From Delphinapterus leucas (lineage: Eukaryota; Chordata; Mammalia; Artiodactyla; Monodontidae): a DNA stretch of 64,000 nt. The translations under genes and the position numbers were made by a program. The notes beneath the pieces are model-generated. The model was not told the DNA's origin. It was given only the letters and a program-made list of their open reading frames with translations, and did no database searches. The stretch lies in assembly GCF_002288925.2 (NCBI RefSeq), contig NW_022098092.1, positions 202,995 through 266,994 on the forward strand. Reading direction: 5' to 3'. This document shows, piece by piece, positions 11,428-22,890 of the stretch; positions within the stretch are counted from its first letter, which is position 1, and every line of letters begins with the position of its first letter.

Positions 11428-11935
11428 GGCAGGTGGAATTCTAAGATCACTCCCAAGATTACCACCCCTTGCTGTACACACTTTGTATAACTCCCTCCCC
11501 ACGAGTGTAGGCAGAAGTTGTGATTATGATGATATGATTGAGTTACTCAACCTATGATTGAGTTACGTTAAAAAGCTTATCCTTGGTGGGCCTGACTTAA
11601 TTAGGTGAGTCCTTAAAAAAGACTGGACCCTTCCTTGAAGCATGAGAGGGTGTGTGGAGGGGACCACATGGCAAGGAACTGTGAATGACCTCTGGCCAGC
11701 AGTTAGAAAGAGAATGGGGGCCTCAGACCACAGGAACCACATGGGTTTGAAAGAGGACCCAGAGCTCTAGAAACCCTCAGATGACACATTGACTTTAGCC
11801 TCATGAGAGCCTGAGCAGAGAACCAAGTTCATCTGTGTCTAGACTTCCGATCACAAATACCGTAAGATAGTAAATTTGTGTTATTTTAAACTGCTGAGTT
11901 GGTGGAAATCTGTTATGCAACAATGGAAAATGAAT
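11428..11935 (+). mobile_element. ancient LTR-like repeat
   Basis: Recognisable mammalian dispersed repeat: 'tggaattctaagatcactcc', 'gattgagttacgttaaaaag', 'ttggtgggcctgacttaatt', 'ccacatggcaaggaactgtg' and a terminal 'gttatgcaacaatggaaaat'. Non-coding. Exact family not assigned. Confidence 0.55.
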
Positions 11936-12149
11936 ATAATTACTATTAACTAAAAAGAACCAGGTCAAATTCATGAGTAATAATAACCCACTATTCATCT
12001 AGCAAGATTTCAATAAAGGTTAATGTGAAAAAAAAATGACTAATGTGAAGACGAGCATGAAGCCATGGACCACTCCTGTCACCTCCAGTTTTCAAGATGA
12101 TTTTCACACTCTCATATTGTGTCTCAGTTGGAGGTGGTTAGAATTCTGA

Positions 12150-13135
12150 TCAAGAATGGATCTATTATATGAGAAAATATTTGCAAATCATATATCTGAT
12201 GAGGATTTAGTATCCAAATATGTAAAGAACTCATCAAAAAAAGAGCTCATGAACAAATAGACAAACAACCCAATTTAAATAGACAAACAACCCAATTTAA
12301 AAATAGACAAGGGGCTTGAACAGACATTTCTTCAAACAAGATATACAGATGGCCAACAAGTACATGAAAAGGTGCTCAGCATCATTAGTCATTAGGGAAA
12401 TGCAAGTCAAACCCATAATGAGATACAGCTTCACATCCATTAGGATCTGTTGGTGAGGATGGAGAGAAATTGGAACCCTCATACACTGCTGGTGGGGATG
12501 TCAAATGGTTCAGCCACTGTGGAAAATTTTGGTGGGTCTTCAAAATGTTAAATATGGAATTATCATATGACCCAGCAATTCCACTCCTAGGTATATACCC
12601 AAAAGAATTGAAAACAGGTATTAAAACAATGCATGCACGTCCACTTATGTTCATAGCAGCACTATTCACAATAGCCAGAAGGTGGAAACAGCCCACATGT
12701 CCATCAAGGAATATATGGATAAACAAATTGTGGTATGTACATACAACGTAGTACTATTAAGCCGTAAAAAAGAATGAAATACTGACACATGATTCAAAGT
12801 GAATGAATCTCAAAAACATTTTGCTAAGTGAAAGAAACCAGACACAAAAGGTCACATACTGTGTGATTCTCTTTATATGAAATATCCAAAATAGGTTAAT
12901 CCATAGAGACAGAAAGCAGATTGGTGGCTAGGAGGAGGGAGGAAAGGGAAGCTATTGCTTGATGGGTACAGGATTTCCTTTTGGAGTAATGGTAATGTGT
13001 TGGAACTAGATAGAGGGAACTACATAAAAGGGGTGGTTGCCCAACATTATGAATCCCCTAAAGGCCACTGAATTGTTCACTTTAAAATGGTTAATTTTAT
13101 GCTATGTGAGTTTGACCTTAACTTTTTAAAAAAGA
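12150..13135 (+). mobile_element. old L1M ORF2 C-terminal and 3'UTR relic
   Basis: Plus-strand L1 3' end: 'gacatttcttcaaacaagat', 'gacccagcaattccactcct', 'ttcatagcagcactattcac', then 3'UTR words 'ccactgaattgttcacttta'. The 93-codon frame at 12470-12751 is the longest surviving ORF2 piece. A 22-base unit ('caatttaaatagacaaacaa' plus two) is tandemly doubled near 12250-12300. Confidence 0.85.
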
Positions 13136-13204
13136 ATAATCTGTTATATAAAATAACAAAGTTATATCTTAATCAGTGGTAAATGACTTTGTAATTGTGC
13201 TATC

Positions 13205-14830
13205 CATTTTTTAATGTGAACTACAGACTTTATTTAGATCTTCTCACCAGTTTTTCTTCTAATGTCCTTTTCCTATTCCAGGATCCCACCCAGGAGACCA
13301 CATTGTATTTAGTGGTCATATCTCCTCCTCAGTCTTTCCTTGTGTTTTATGACTGACAATTTTAAGACATATTGGTCAGGTATTGTGTAGAATGTTGCTG
13401 AATTTGGGCTAGTCTGATGTTTCTCATGATTAGACTGGGTTACTAGTGTTTGGGAAGAATACCACTCAGGTGGATTGACTCTATCGTGACATCATATCAG
13501 TGGTCTATGATGTCAACATGACCTATCACTGGTGACATTAACCTTGATCACTTGATTAAAGTGGTATCTGCTAGATTTCTCCATTATAAAGTTACTCTTT
13601 TCCTTTCCCTACTCTACATTTTGGAAGTAGGTCACTAAGTAAGTCCAGGCCATACTCAAGGAGAGGGGAATTTAGCTCCACCTCCTGGAGAGGGAAGTAT
13701 CTACATAAATTACTTGGAATTCTTCTGTAAGGAAGATTCGTCTCTTTTCCCTATTTATTTATTTATGTATGTATTTATTTATCTAATCATTTATATCAGT
13801 ATGGACTCATGGATATTTAATTTATTCTTTGGATTATAATTCAATACTACATCATTTATTTTGTTGCTCCAGCTTTTGCCATTCTGAATTCTTTTGCTTT
13901 GGTTTTGTTTCTTTGATGTACCGCCCCCCTTTTTTAAAGCACTTCCTTATTTTCTGGCACTGCAAGATACTCTAGGCTTATCTTGTATTTTTCCTGCCCT
14001 GGCTCTAGAATCAGTCATTTCTCCAAGGAGTCATGGTTCTTTTTATTGGAGAATGGTATTTAGAAACCAAGATCTAGGTGCTGAATGTGCTTGTTGCTAC
14101 TAGGGTGTCATTGGCTGTAGGTCTTCTCTGCAGGCAGCTTGGGTTATTATTCACTCTATATTCACATAACTGTAATTATTTCTGTATGTATCTGTCTGTG
14201 TGCATAACATAAACATGACCTCATAGTAGTGTCTCTGACTAATCCAGCTTCCCCCTTTGCTTATTTATAACTTCTTTCTTGGACAGTGAGAAACCAGGCT
14301 CTCATTACCCATAGTTTATTTACTCACTTGTTCAACCCCAATATATATGTATAGTAATTTCAAAATTGCTACCCTGTACGCCTGTGTGAAACAACTGTAC
14401 CTACCAGAGTATAGCATTTATGGACAGTTCTTTTGGTCTTCAGCCCTACAGTTCTCAATTGAAACAGTATTTTGCAAAGTGACTTAGGTCAGTTACATGT
14501 TTTTCCCCACTACCTTCAGTGAGGTTATGTCACGTAATCTTAATATAGTTATATTAATTTGTTTCAGCCTGCATTCCACCCTGGGATTTTCCAGCATCCT
14601 GGTTATTTTTTAAAATTTGTATCCATTTAAGTTTCCTCTTTGTGATGTATGGTCCAATAGTTTTTGACAAATGCTTGGAGTATATCCATCACCCCAGTAC
14701 CATGCAGAACAGTTCCATCACCTCACAGCTCCTCCATGAGTCTCCTTGTGTTTCATTCCTCCTACTCCCTCAATCTTTGGCAACCACTGACCTAATTTCA
14801 GTCCCTATAGTTTTGTATGGCCTGGATTTT
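13205..14830 (-). mobile_element. old L1M long 3'UTR relic(s)
   Basis: The plus strand shows the reversed long 3'UTR of an old L1 family: 'ttgatcacttgattaaagtg', 'taaattacttggaattcttc', 'gtatggactcatggatattt', 'aaaccaagatctaggtgctg' and near the end 'caaccactgacctaatttca'. Contains (TTTA)n at 13752-13788. Non-coding. Confidence 0.6.
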
Positions 14831-14934
14831 TTTTGTAGCAACTCTTTAATTTATTAGACATTAAAATTGCTGGTAAGCAGAGGTTCTCTTACTTTGTGGT
14901 TGAAGTTAGTTGATACCAGGATTCAAGTCCAGTC

Positions 14935-15095
14935 CTGACACTTACATTGCCCTGAGTCTCAATTTTCTCATCTGTAAATGAGTATAAAAAAAAATAGTCC
15001 TAGCCTCATGGGAGTTCTTGGGAGGACTCAATAAGATAACAGCTGTTGGCACAGTGCCTGGCACATAGTAAGTAATCAATAAACTTGATGATAAT
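14935..15095 (+). repeat. MIR SINE
   Basis: 'ctgagtctcaattttctcat', 'ctgtaaatgagtataa', and the end 'cagtgcctggcacatagtaa' are the MIR signature. Confidence 0.85.
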
Positions 15096-16393
15096 AATAC
15101 TTTATATTTGCTATCCTCATCATCACCATGGTGGGATATGAAAAAAGAATATTAAAGAGGCCAGGAAATGCTGCCGTCTTGAGTTGCTGGTGGCCATAAG
15201 AATGTACACATGGGCCCTTCCCTACGGGGGATGGAAAGAAGGCAGAGGATGTGACTGTAGCAGGGCAGGATTGATCCTTCGAAAGTCTTCCTATGGTGTT
15301 TGTGGTGCCTGTGTGTATTTTCAGGGTTGATCCTGGAGTTAGTTACAGCTTCCTGAGGAGACAGAATCATCTGTCTGTCATTCAAAAATTACCCTAGGCA
15401 GGGAGATTTTAGGGCTTCATTTTGGCTTTTCTCCTCCCCAGGATTTTTTTTTTTTTCGCTGAGATGATATTACAACACGGAAAGAACTTTAAAGAAGTAA
15501 ATCACTGTAATCCCTACACCCAAGTGGGTTGATGTTTTGGTAGTTGCTGCCATCCCAGCCTGCATTTTTACACATATGTAAACATTATTTATTGTATCAT
15601 AAACATTTTTCCTTGTTGCTACATAGTCTTCATAATGATTTTTGATGAAGATATGACAGTTTCATGAAGGGGATTCACCATCCTTCACTAAAGTACTCCC
15701 ACTGTTTTGCGGCACAACTTCATGAATATCATTTTTTTGCTCCTGATGATTTATTTATTTCCTTGGGATATACTCCCTAGAGTAGGAATTTTCTGTCAAA
15801 GGATAGGAATGTCTTTGTGGCTTTATCTGTAGCATTTTGCAGAAATAAAACATTACATCCTTTTTTGTATATTAATCTATATTTCATCAAAATACAGCTG
15901 TTCAGGGATGTGATCAAATATCTGGTGAAGAGTTTGAGACTAATGCTTCAACAGATCATTGATAAATTTATCATCTGACCATGTAATGCTTTTTTGGAAA
16001 CCATGATTTTCTCTGATTAGTTTTCTCTCAGCTCTTTCCCCCCCAACTCCAAGTTCTCCTTCTCAGTACTTCTGGAGGGAACACTCCCAAAGTCTCCGGT
16101 CATTTCTCAGAAACTCATTCTTTATTTACTTTTGGAGTCAGGACTTGTTTGCATATGTAAAACCAGGACCATATTGTTTGCAGATGCTAGGGGTGCTGCC
16201 AGATAATTGAATGTAAAAAGTTGAGACTTTTGAATCATTTTTACAAACCAGGACACAAAAGAATGTTTTCTTAGAATTAAAAAAAATAATAAAGGCATGG
16301 AAATAAAGTTCGCGGGACTGGGTTTCTAATACAGACATTTCACTTTGTGTTCCTAGTAGGGATGTTTCAACTCCAGAGTTGGGGGTGGGGGTT
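15096..16393. other. no gene; LINE-like relic at about 15460-15860
   Basis: About 15460-15860 has worn words like 'tccttgttgctacatagtct' and 'ttccttgggatatactccct', suggestive of a reversed LINE 3' end. The rest is unassigned A+T-rich sequence. Confidence 0.4.
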
Positions 16394-16411
16394 GGGGGGG
16401 GGGGGGGGGGG
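16394..16411 (+). repeat. poly-G run (18 G)
   Basis: Eighteen consecutive G, preceded by shorter G runs (16381-16393). Four or more G-runs in a row could form a G-quadruplex. Length is likely variable and error-prone in sequencing. Confidence 0.95.
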
Positions 16412-17569
16412 AGGATAGAGGACTAAGATAAAACTTTGCAGATTCACTATCTAATCCAGAAAAACAAATGCATAAAAGGAGTTAGAATAAATAACGAAAC
16501 AAAAACTCAATCAGTTATTTATGATCCCATCTACTAGCATTAACAATACGTTTTTTCCTTTCTTGAATAGTTTTCTGTTTAGTTTTTGTTTGAAGATAAG
16601 AGTAGCTTAAAAGTAATTGTGTTTCCTATCAGTATTTGATAAAGCCCCCTTCCCCTTAGGGGAGCTGCCCAGATGTGATAGCACTTGTTGAAAGCGAATT
16701 GTTTTTTAGCATTAAATGCTTTTGTCATTTTTTTTTAAAAAGGAAATTAGCGTAGCTTCTAGTCTTTCTAGAAATGATAAAAACAGCTGAGAGCTTCTCA
16801 TACAAATTGACTGGCTTAAACTAGAAGGCTGGATTCTTTTTCCAAGTGAATTTTGAACTCTGTAATAGTACCTGCAAGTATAATGGGGGAAAAGTGAGTT
16901 CTGAGGCCCTGCTCACACCTGCATCGCGGGCACCTACTGCAGCGTTCCAGTACAGTGAGGATGGGCATGGCTGGGATGCTCCAGACTCCAGTGCACATGG
17001 CCTGGGGTCGGGTGGGGGTGGAGGTGGTATCTGCTGCTGCTGTGGTCTCACCCACTTGGTAGGAGCCTGTGGCAGCTGCGGGGCGGAGGGGGGAACCTCT
17101 GGAGGCTCAGGGCCGGCCGGACTGCTTGCAGGGTGGCTCTGGGCCCGGTGGGCGGTTCTAGGGAAGAGTTCCCCAGGCTTAAGCAGGAGTGAGTGGCAGG
17201 TGTGGGTCTGGACAGGAGCTGAGAGCCCAGGGCCAAGAGGCCTAGCCAGGTTCTGATTTCTGGGACAAGCCGAGGCCTTGGGGGGGTTTAAGAGGTGTGG
17301 GGAGGATAGAAAAGTTCTGTTGTGGTACTGCTTTCACAAACACCTCCACCACAGGGTTCAAAATCATACATCTTCCAGTTCTCTAAAACCTTGGCCTTAA
17401 CTCTGTCTCTTGTCAGTACCAGCCTCTGTGGCCCATCTGGAAAGTGAGGGCAAGGCTGGCAGATTGGAGTGGAGGTGGAACTTGGAAGTACTTTGCAGGG
17501 GCCAGAGCCTCCCCTGGTTACATTTTTTATTTCAGGCTCCTGGTCCTGGGCTGTTCAGCCCATTCTTAT
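16412..17569. other. no gene seen
   Basis: Contains a plus-strand open frame at 16846-17256 with Gly/Cys-rich low-complexity content and no splice support. I see no recognised repeat. Confidence 0.45.
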
Positions 17570-17720
17570 TTATTTATTTATTTTCTTATTTATTTATTCA
17601 TTCATTCATTCATTCATGGTCGTGCCGCACGGCTTCTGGGATCCTAGTTCCCTGCCCAGCGATTGAACCCAGGCCCTCGGCGTAGAGTCCGTTATAACCA
17701 CTGGATCTCCAGGGAATTCC
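17570..17720 (-). mobile_element. CHR-type SINE with (TTTA)/(TTCA) tail
   Basis: Minus orientation: head 'gggaattccctggagatcca', then 'gggttcaatcgctgggcagg'. The tail has become (TTTA)n and (TTCA)n on the plus strand. Target duplication 'ctgttcagcccattcttat' (17551-17569) and 'ctgtccagccccttcttat' (17721-17739). Confidence 0.9.
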
Positions 17721-17739
17721 CTGTCCAGCCCCTTCTTAT

Positions 17740-18897
17740 GTGAAAATTCCAGGCTTGGTGATCAAGGGCTCAAGACTGGGAGTGCCTTCTCACCTCCTCT
17801 AAAACAGTGATTTAAAAATTACGTTTTTGTTTGTTTGCTGTGCTATTTTCCAGGTATTTGTATTTGCATTTTTACTATGTTTTTTACTGAGAAAAATTAC
17901 ATTTTTAGGTTTGAACCTTAAGTAACCCTTTTAGTGGTAGTATGCATTTTTAACTCAAGTTAGCACATTTGAGATTTGCTTTGTTTTGCTTTTAGGAAGA
18001 TTTTTTGGTTTTTGTTTTTGTTTTGTTTTTTCCTAGAGAAAGGTTAATACTTTGTATATTCCTGTCAGGACTCAAGTCTTGGCTAGTTTGGGGATTATGG
18101 GCCAATTGCTTCACTGGGATTAATTTCTTATTTTTTCCAAGTTTGTATCCCCTGTCTGTGAGGCAGGGACAATAATTCAGGCCTCAGAGGTTACCCGAGT
18201 GTCACATAAGGTGATGATTATGCCAGGGCTGTACTGTGAGTTGTCATAATAGCAGAGCTGTGACTTTTGACTACATTTTTGTGGTAGTTCTTTTCCCTTC
18301 ACCCAAATCTAGCACAGGGCTGGGCATGTGTAGAGATTCTTGTTAAATTGTATTGAACTAAATTTTCTAGGCCTAGGATCCCCACTGGTAAGAAGAAAGG
18401 AAAATGTCATCAGGGTGGATTAGCCCTGGGCCATTGGGTCTGAAGCCAGTGGGCTTGGACGGGCTGCAGCCAAGGGGCCTCTTGGGCTCCCTGGGGTTGG
18501 ATAGGGGTGGTCTCCGGAGCAGGGAAAGATGTTCAAGAGCGAGTTTTGATTGGCCCTACCTGGCCTCCCTCTGCTCTGCCCTCCTATCTTCACACCAGGG
18601 ACTACCGGGTCCCTTTGTCATTCCTGGATTTGTATTTGAAAATGTTGTTAACAAAGCAGAAACCTGTCATCTTCTATTCAGGGACTCCCAAGTAATTGCT
18701 TAATGTTTATTTCTGTTTCTCCTCCCATTCTAAAACTGCCTGTAGAATTTAATGACCTTTTAAAAACTGTTCTTGAAAGCACCAACACCACCACTGTAGA
18801 TCTTTCAAATATGTTGGTTTTTGCTGTTTTTCCGCTTCTACCCCTCTCCGCTCCAAAACTCATCCTTATTTTTTCCCCCCTTTTCTTCCTGGTTCAG
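17740..18897. other. non-coding; weak MIR words near 18140-18345
   Basis: No exon besides the one that starts at 18898. 18140-18345 has MIR-like words ('gaggcagggacaataattca', 'tagcacagggctgggcatg'). The 18840-18897 stretch is a long pyrimidine tract that serves the following exon-like segment. Confidence 0.45.
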
Positions 18898-18964
18898 AAG
18901 ATGGAGGGACCAGTCAAGCTCCGGACAGTTCGAGAAGCGCCGACGGACTGTGTCTGTCCCCCAG
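18898..18964 (+). CDS. candidate 67-nt internal exon, unknown gene
   Basis: A long pyrimidine tract (18868-18890, T/C only except one base) leads into 'ttcag' and the exon. The exon ends 'ccccag' followed by a perfect 'gtaagt' donor. Four CpG sites cluster at 18922-18946 in a CpG-poor neighbourhood, which suggests constraint. All three plus frames are open, so phase cannot be set from this exon alone. The frames read MEGPVKLRTVREAPTDCVC, or a basic-Ser/Thr one containing FEKRRRTVSVPQ, which would resemble a basophilic-kinase target site, or a Ser-rich one. At 67 nt, inclusion would shift frame unless neighbours compensate. I do not recognise the gene. No partner exon was found on plus within reach, so it could also be a non-coding or alternative exon. 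Confidence 0.5.
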
Positions 18965-20232
18965 GTAAGTGGATGTTCGATTGTTGCTGGCGCCTGACTT
19001 CCATAGGCCTGGTCTTCTCTCTCCTGTCTACCCGAAACTGCCAAGGCCATGGACAAGAGAATCACCGTGGGTTTCAGGCTGTCTGTGGTACCTTGTGGAC
19101 TGTCCTGGGGCCTTTCTTCCTACATCATCTTCCCTGGTAGGTGTGTCATTAAAGATTCTGGCAAAATTAACTGACTTGGTTTGATGGGGATGGTGGTATT
19201 GGTGGAGGAGCTAAGAAACTCTTCAAGATGACTTACAATAAAGGCTTAGATGCTAGGAAAGTAGCAGCCATCCCCTTTTAAAGATGGAGAAACAGACATG
19301 AGCCATCCGAACAGTGTTAACATTGTGACCCTAGCTCTGTTTCGAACATGAGGGGTGGTGGGTAGAGGAATAATCTGGCAAATATAGTTTTTCTTGGTTT
19401 TCATTTCTTTGGTGGAGGTAGAGGAAAGGAGCAGGAAACGTGGTCTGATTTGTTCAGATAATCATGTTTCTTGGGTTTTGATGGTGTAGACCAGGACGGC
19501 TGTGACTAGAATTGAGAATTTGTTGGTTCCTAATCCATGTGGCTCAAATCCTGATTCATATCGATCTTCCAGTTGTCCTCATTGGAGCTTTGCATGTATT
19601 ATGACTGAGAATTTAGGGGTGTAGTCTCAGCCCCAGTGTTTTCAGGGTTAGAATTATCCTCTCATAGAACAGTATGTAATATCAGTGAATGAGTGGAAAA
19701 TTGTAACAATTCCCAGATGACCCACCGTGCCGGACGAGGTGAGAGAACATGGGAGCTGAACCCAGGGGCCCTGTTCCTTGCTGTCATGCCTTCCATTAGC
19801 CAAGTTGTCTGGCATTTCCGAAACCACTTCACCTGGTCCAGAAACCAAGTTTACTGATGGTTAACATCTCCAGATTGGGAGATGCCCTGAGATTTGTGCA
19901 AAGATGGACCCATGGTGTGAAAATTCAGTGTCTGGGGACCCAGTGGAAGAGGATTTTACAGTCGAGCTTGAGCTAGCCTTTCATAGGAACTCTGAGGTTT
20001 TAATAGGAGGGAAAAGGACATGATAAGTAATGATGTCATGAGCAGATCAGGAAGTCAGAGATTGCAATTCAGTGGGGGAAAAAAAATCAGTTCCACCAAT
20101 GAATTTTTGGCTGATCTGCAAAATGTGTAAAACAATTCTTCTTGCTCCTCCCCTGCTCTTTCTTTCTGAGTATTGAATGGTTGTAAATTCATGTGAGTTA
20201 TGTAGATGAGGATTTTTAAAACTGGGAGTCAC
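18965..20232. other. no gene seen
   Basis: Intron-like sequence downstream of the exon candidate. Weak MIR-like words at 19260-19330. No further exon with both splice sites seen. Confidence 0.45.
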
Positions 20233-20358
20233 TGGGAATTCCCTGGCAGTCCAGTGGTTAGGACTGTACACTCTCACTGCCAAAGCCCCGGGTTCAGTCC
20301 CTGGTTGGGGAACTAAGATCCCACAAGCCAAGCCAAGCGGCCAAACAAACAAACAAAC
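20233..20358 (+). mobile_element. short CHR-type SINE with exact 11-bp target duplication
   Basis: Head 'gggaattccctggcagtcca', box-B-like 'gggttcagtccctggttggg', tail (AAAC)n. Flanks 'ctgggagtcac' at 20222-20232 and 20359-20369 are identical, suggesting a fairly recent insertion. Confidence 0.93.
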
Positions 20359-20782
20359 CTGGGAGTCACAACACATTTATGAGACATGAAATCAGTTATG
20401 TGGGTTGCAGCCAGCATTCTGAAATTTTGAACTAGCAGAGAGTGGAATAAAAAATATTGGAGTGAAGTATTTGTGTCAGCCATTTATATTTGTAAATGGC
20501 AGTGTGAAACGGGTTCCCTGCTATGGGTTGCTGACTGAAAGTTTGAAAACCACCAATACAGATGATAGATGGAGAGGGAGGAGGTGGCAGTGAGGGGACA
20601 TGGAGCTCCTGAATAAACCCAGACCAGGTCCAAATCTTGGTCAGCCACTTACTGTTTGTGTTAATAAATGATACCAATACTGGAGTGGGCTCTGTAGGCT
20701 TTTTGATGTCATGGAGGAAATACAAAGCCCAGGACCTGGAGATAGTCTTGTGTTTGTCTTCCCTTGAGGTCTCTTGACTCAC

Positions 20783-20930
20783 CAGGAGAGATGTCAAGAA
20801 GGCCTCTGGGATGACCATGGAGGCCAAAAGCCTGGTCAGAATCCTCAGTTCCACTGAGACTCTGGGGGTACCCAGCTGTCAGTGCTGTGCTGTCATTGTC
20901 CGAGGGGCTTGTGGCTGTGATCAGGCTGTC
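20783..20930 (-). CDS. candidate 148-nt internal exon, unknown gene
   Basis: On the minus strand an acceptor 'ccatacctgccag' opens the segment and 'tctcctg|gtgagtcaag' closes it with a strong donor. One frame is open throughout (49 codons plus one base; in-phase 0, out-phase 1). It reads as ordinary Ser/Asp/Gly-rich protein, starting DSLITATSPSDNDSTALTAG and ending GLLDISP. The open frame continues beyond both ends (20709-21050), so openness alone is weak evidence. Composition and the good donor carry the case. On the plus strand 'cctggcag|gtatgg' at 20936 is a donor-like site. I do not recognise the protein. It may belong to the same gene as the minus exons at 54-55 kb only by alternative splicing, since that chain has its own stop. 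Confidence 0.35.
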
Positions 20931-21499
20931 CTGGCAGGTATGGTCAGCGTGGCCCAGGGGGTGTAGCACCGCAGCCTCTGCCAGGCCCCAGTGCACACCC
21001 ATGTCCACATCTGCTCTTTCTCTCCTGTCACCTTGAGCTGGAGAACTCACTTGAGCACTTTAGACTAGAGCCCTTTATCAGTGCAAAACCCCATAGGCTG
21101 GCACATTCTCCTCTGCCATAAAAAGCACAGAGGGCTTTTTCTCCAATACCAGAAGCCTTACCTCATTCCCTTTCTCCCTGGCTCTGATCTGCCCTGCAGA
21201 CTTTTGGAGTCTGGACATGCAGACCACCCTCATTTGAGATACCCCATCTCATCTGAGATACCCGCAGATCCCCCTAGCCCAGTTCCTTCCCACGGCCCAG
21301 AGGACAGTGTAATCTTTTGTCAGATCCTAGGATGCAGCAAGACAGATAAGCGAGGCCAGAGAAGGGGGCGGCTCTTCTGTGTGTGTTACCCATTGTGAAG
21401 TGGGTGCTCGGGGAGCTCTGAGGCTGATGGGAGGGGCAGGCTTCCGGCTGGAAGGTCAAGATTCTTCTCTTGCTGGAGTCAGTGGTGGGAGGACTGGCA
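20931..21499. other. no gene seen
   Basis: Unassigned sequence; plus-strand frame 21081-21398 has no splice support. Confidence 0.4.
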
Positions 21500-21585
21500 G
21501 AGCTGTGCTCTGAACTAGCCCTGTGACCTCAGGCAAGTGAGAGGCCCTTGAACCTTGAACTCCTTGTCTATAAAACGGTATAGTG
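21500..21585 (+). repeat. MIR fragment
   Basis: 'ctagccctgtgacctcaggc', then 'ccttgtctataaaacgg' fit the MIR core; cut short by the LTR that follows. Confidence 0.6.
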
Positions 21586-21587
21586 AG

Positions 21588-22066
21588 TTGAATTGTGTCC
21601 CCCCTCCCAAAAGATATGTCCCAGTCCTAACCCCTGGTATTTGTAAATGTGGCCTTATGTGGAAATAGGGTCTTTGCAGACATAATTAATTTAAGGATCT
21701 TGAGATGAGATCATCCAGGGTTTAGGGTAGGCCCTAAATCCAATGATGAGTGTCCTTATAAGAGTCAGAGGTAAGAGATTTGAGACACAGAAACACCCAG
21801 AGGAGAAGGCCATGGGAAGACGGAGGCAGAGGCCAGAGTGATGCATCTACAAACCTAAGAACACCCGGGATTGCCGGCAGCCACAGAAGCTGGACAGGGG
21901 CGTGGAAGGGATTCTCCTTAAGAGCTTTCAGAAGGAACCAGCCCTGCCAACACCTTGGTTTTGGACTTCTGGCCTCCAGAATTGTGAGACAATAGGTTTC
22001 TGTCATGTTAAGTCACCTAGTTTGTGGTCATTTGTTGTGGCAGCCTTAGGAAACTAAAATAAATGG
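21588..22066 (+). mobile_element. MLT1/MaLR-type LTR relic
   Basis: 'gaattgtgtcccccctccca', 'atgtcccagtcctaacccct', 'gtccttataagagtcagagg', 'ctggcctccagaattgtgag' and the end 'cagccttaggaaactaaaat' give the full order of a sense-strand solo LTR. Confidence 0.75.
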
Positions 22067-22504
22067 GACCGTTAATCACCCTAATTATAAGGTTGCTGAG
22101 ATAATCAAAATGTGGGGGACATAGGAACTTCCTACACCACCAGGTCTGAATCAGGTGTGTGGGGCTGCCACCTGGGAGCCCCCTCATGCGGCTCTTCCTC
22201 ATACACCTGCCTCAAAAGAGACTTCTGTTCCTTCAGCGGAGAACTCAGAGGCTGTAGATTCATGTGGCTTACCCGTGTACCTGGGGATTCCAACGTCTTC
22301 TTTTCTTATGTTACTTATGTACTTATTGTTTTAAAATGTGTTTAAAGTTTTTAAATGTTTATTTTTGAATAGGAAATAATATGTGATGAAAGATTCAAGT
22401 CCTACAAAAGATTACATGTGAAAACTAATTCCCCTCCCCTCCTCTCCCCCGGTTCTCCTGCTCCTCTTTCCAGGGGCCCTTTACCCATTTGCTGATGTCC
22501 TTCT

Positions 22505-22890
22505 GAGCAGCCCTTTCCAATAGAACTTTCTGTGATGATGGAAATATTCTATCTCTCTGCTAATCGAGCAGCCACTACTAGCCATGTGGGGCTACCAAGC
22601 CCCTGAAACATGGCTAGTGCAACTGACAAACTGAATTTAAAATTTTTGTTTAATTTAGAATGGATAAGCGGCAAGGTCCTAATGTGTAGCACAGGGAACT
22701 ATATTCAATATCCTGTGATAAACCATAATGGAAAAGAATATAAAAATGAGTGTATGCATGTGTATAACTGTGTCACTTTGCTCTACAGCAGAGATTGGCA
22801 CAACTTAGTAAATCAACTATACTTCAATAAAAAAAATTTTTGTTTAATCTTAATTTAAATTGTCATGTGTGGCTGGTGGTTATGGTGTAG
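22505..22890 (+). mobile_element. hAT-type MER DNA transposon relic (MER3-like), split by L1
   Basis: 'ccaatagaactttctgtgat', 'gatggaaatattctatctct' and 'catggctagtgcaactgaca' precede the L1, and 'aatttaaattgtcatgtgtg' follows it. Non-autonomous and non-coding. Exact MER name not certain. Confidence 0.6.
22655..22832 (+). mobile_element. 5'-truncated L1 3' end with exact 16-bp target duplication
   Basis: Only the last ~178 bases of an artiodactyl-type L1 3'UTR: 'cacagggaactatattcaat', 'gataaaccataatggaaaag', 'atcaactatacttcaataaa' and an A-tail. Target duplication 'aaaatttttgtttaat' at 22639-22654 and 22833-22848, identical, inside the MER element. Confidence 0.92.

Noticed and set aside
16846..17256. 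136-codon Gly/Cys-rich plus frame
   Set aside because: Low complexity, no acceptor or donor that fits, no family.
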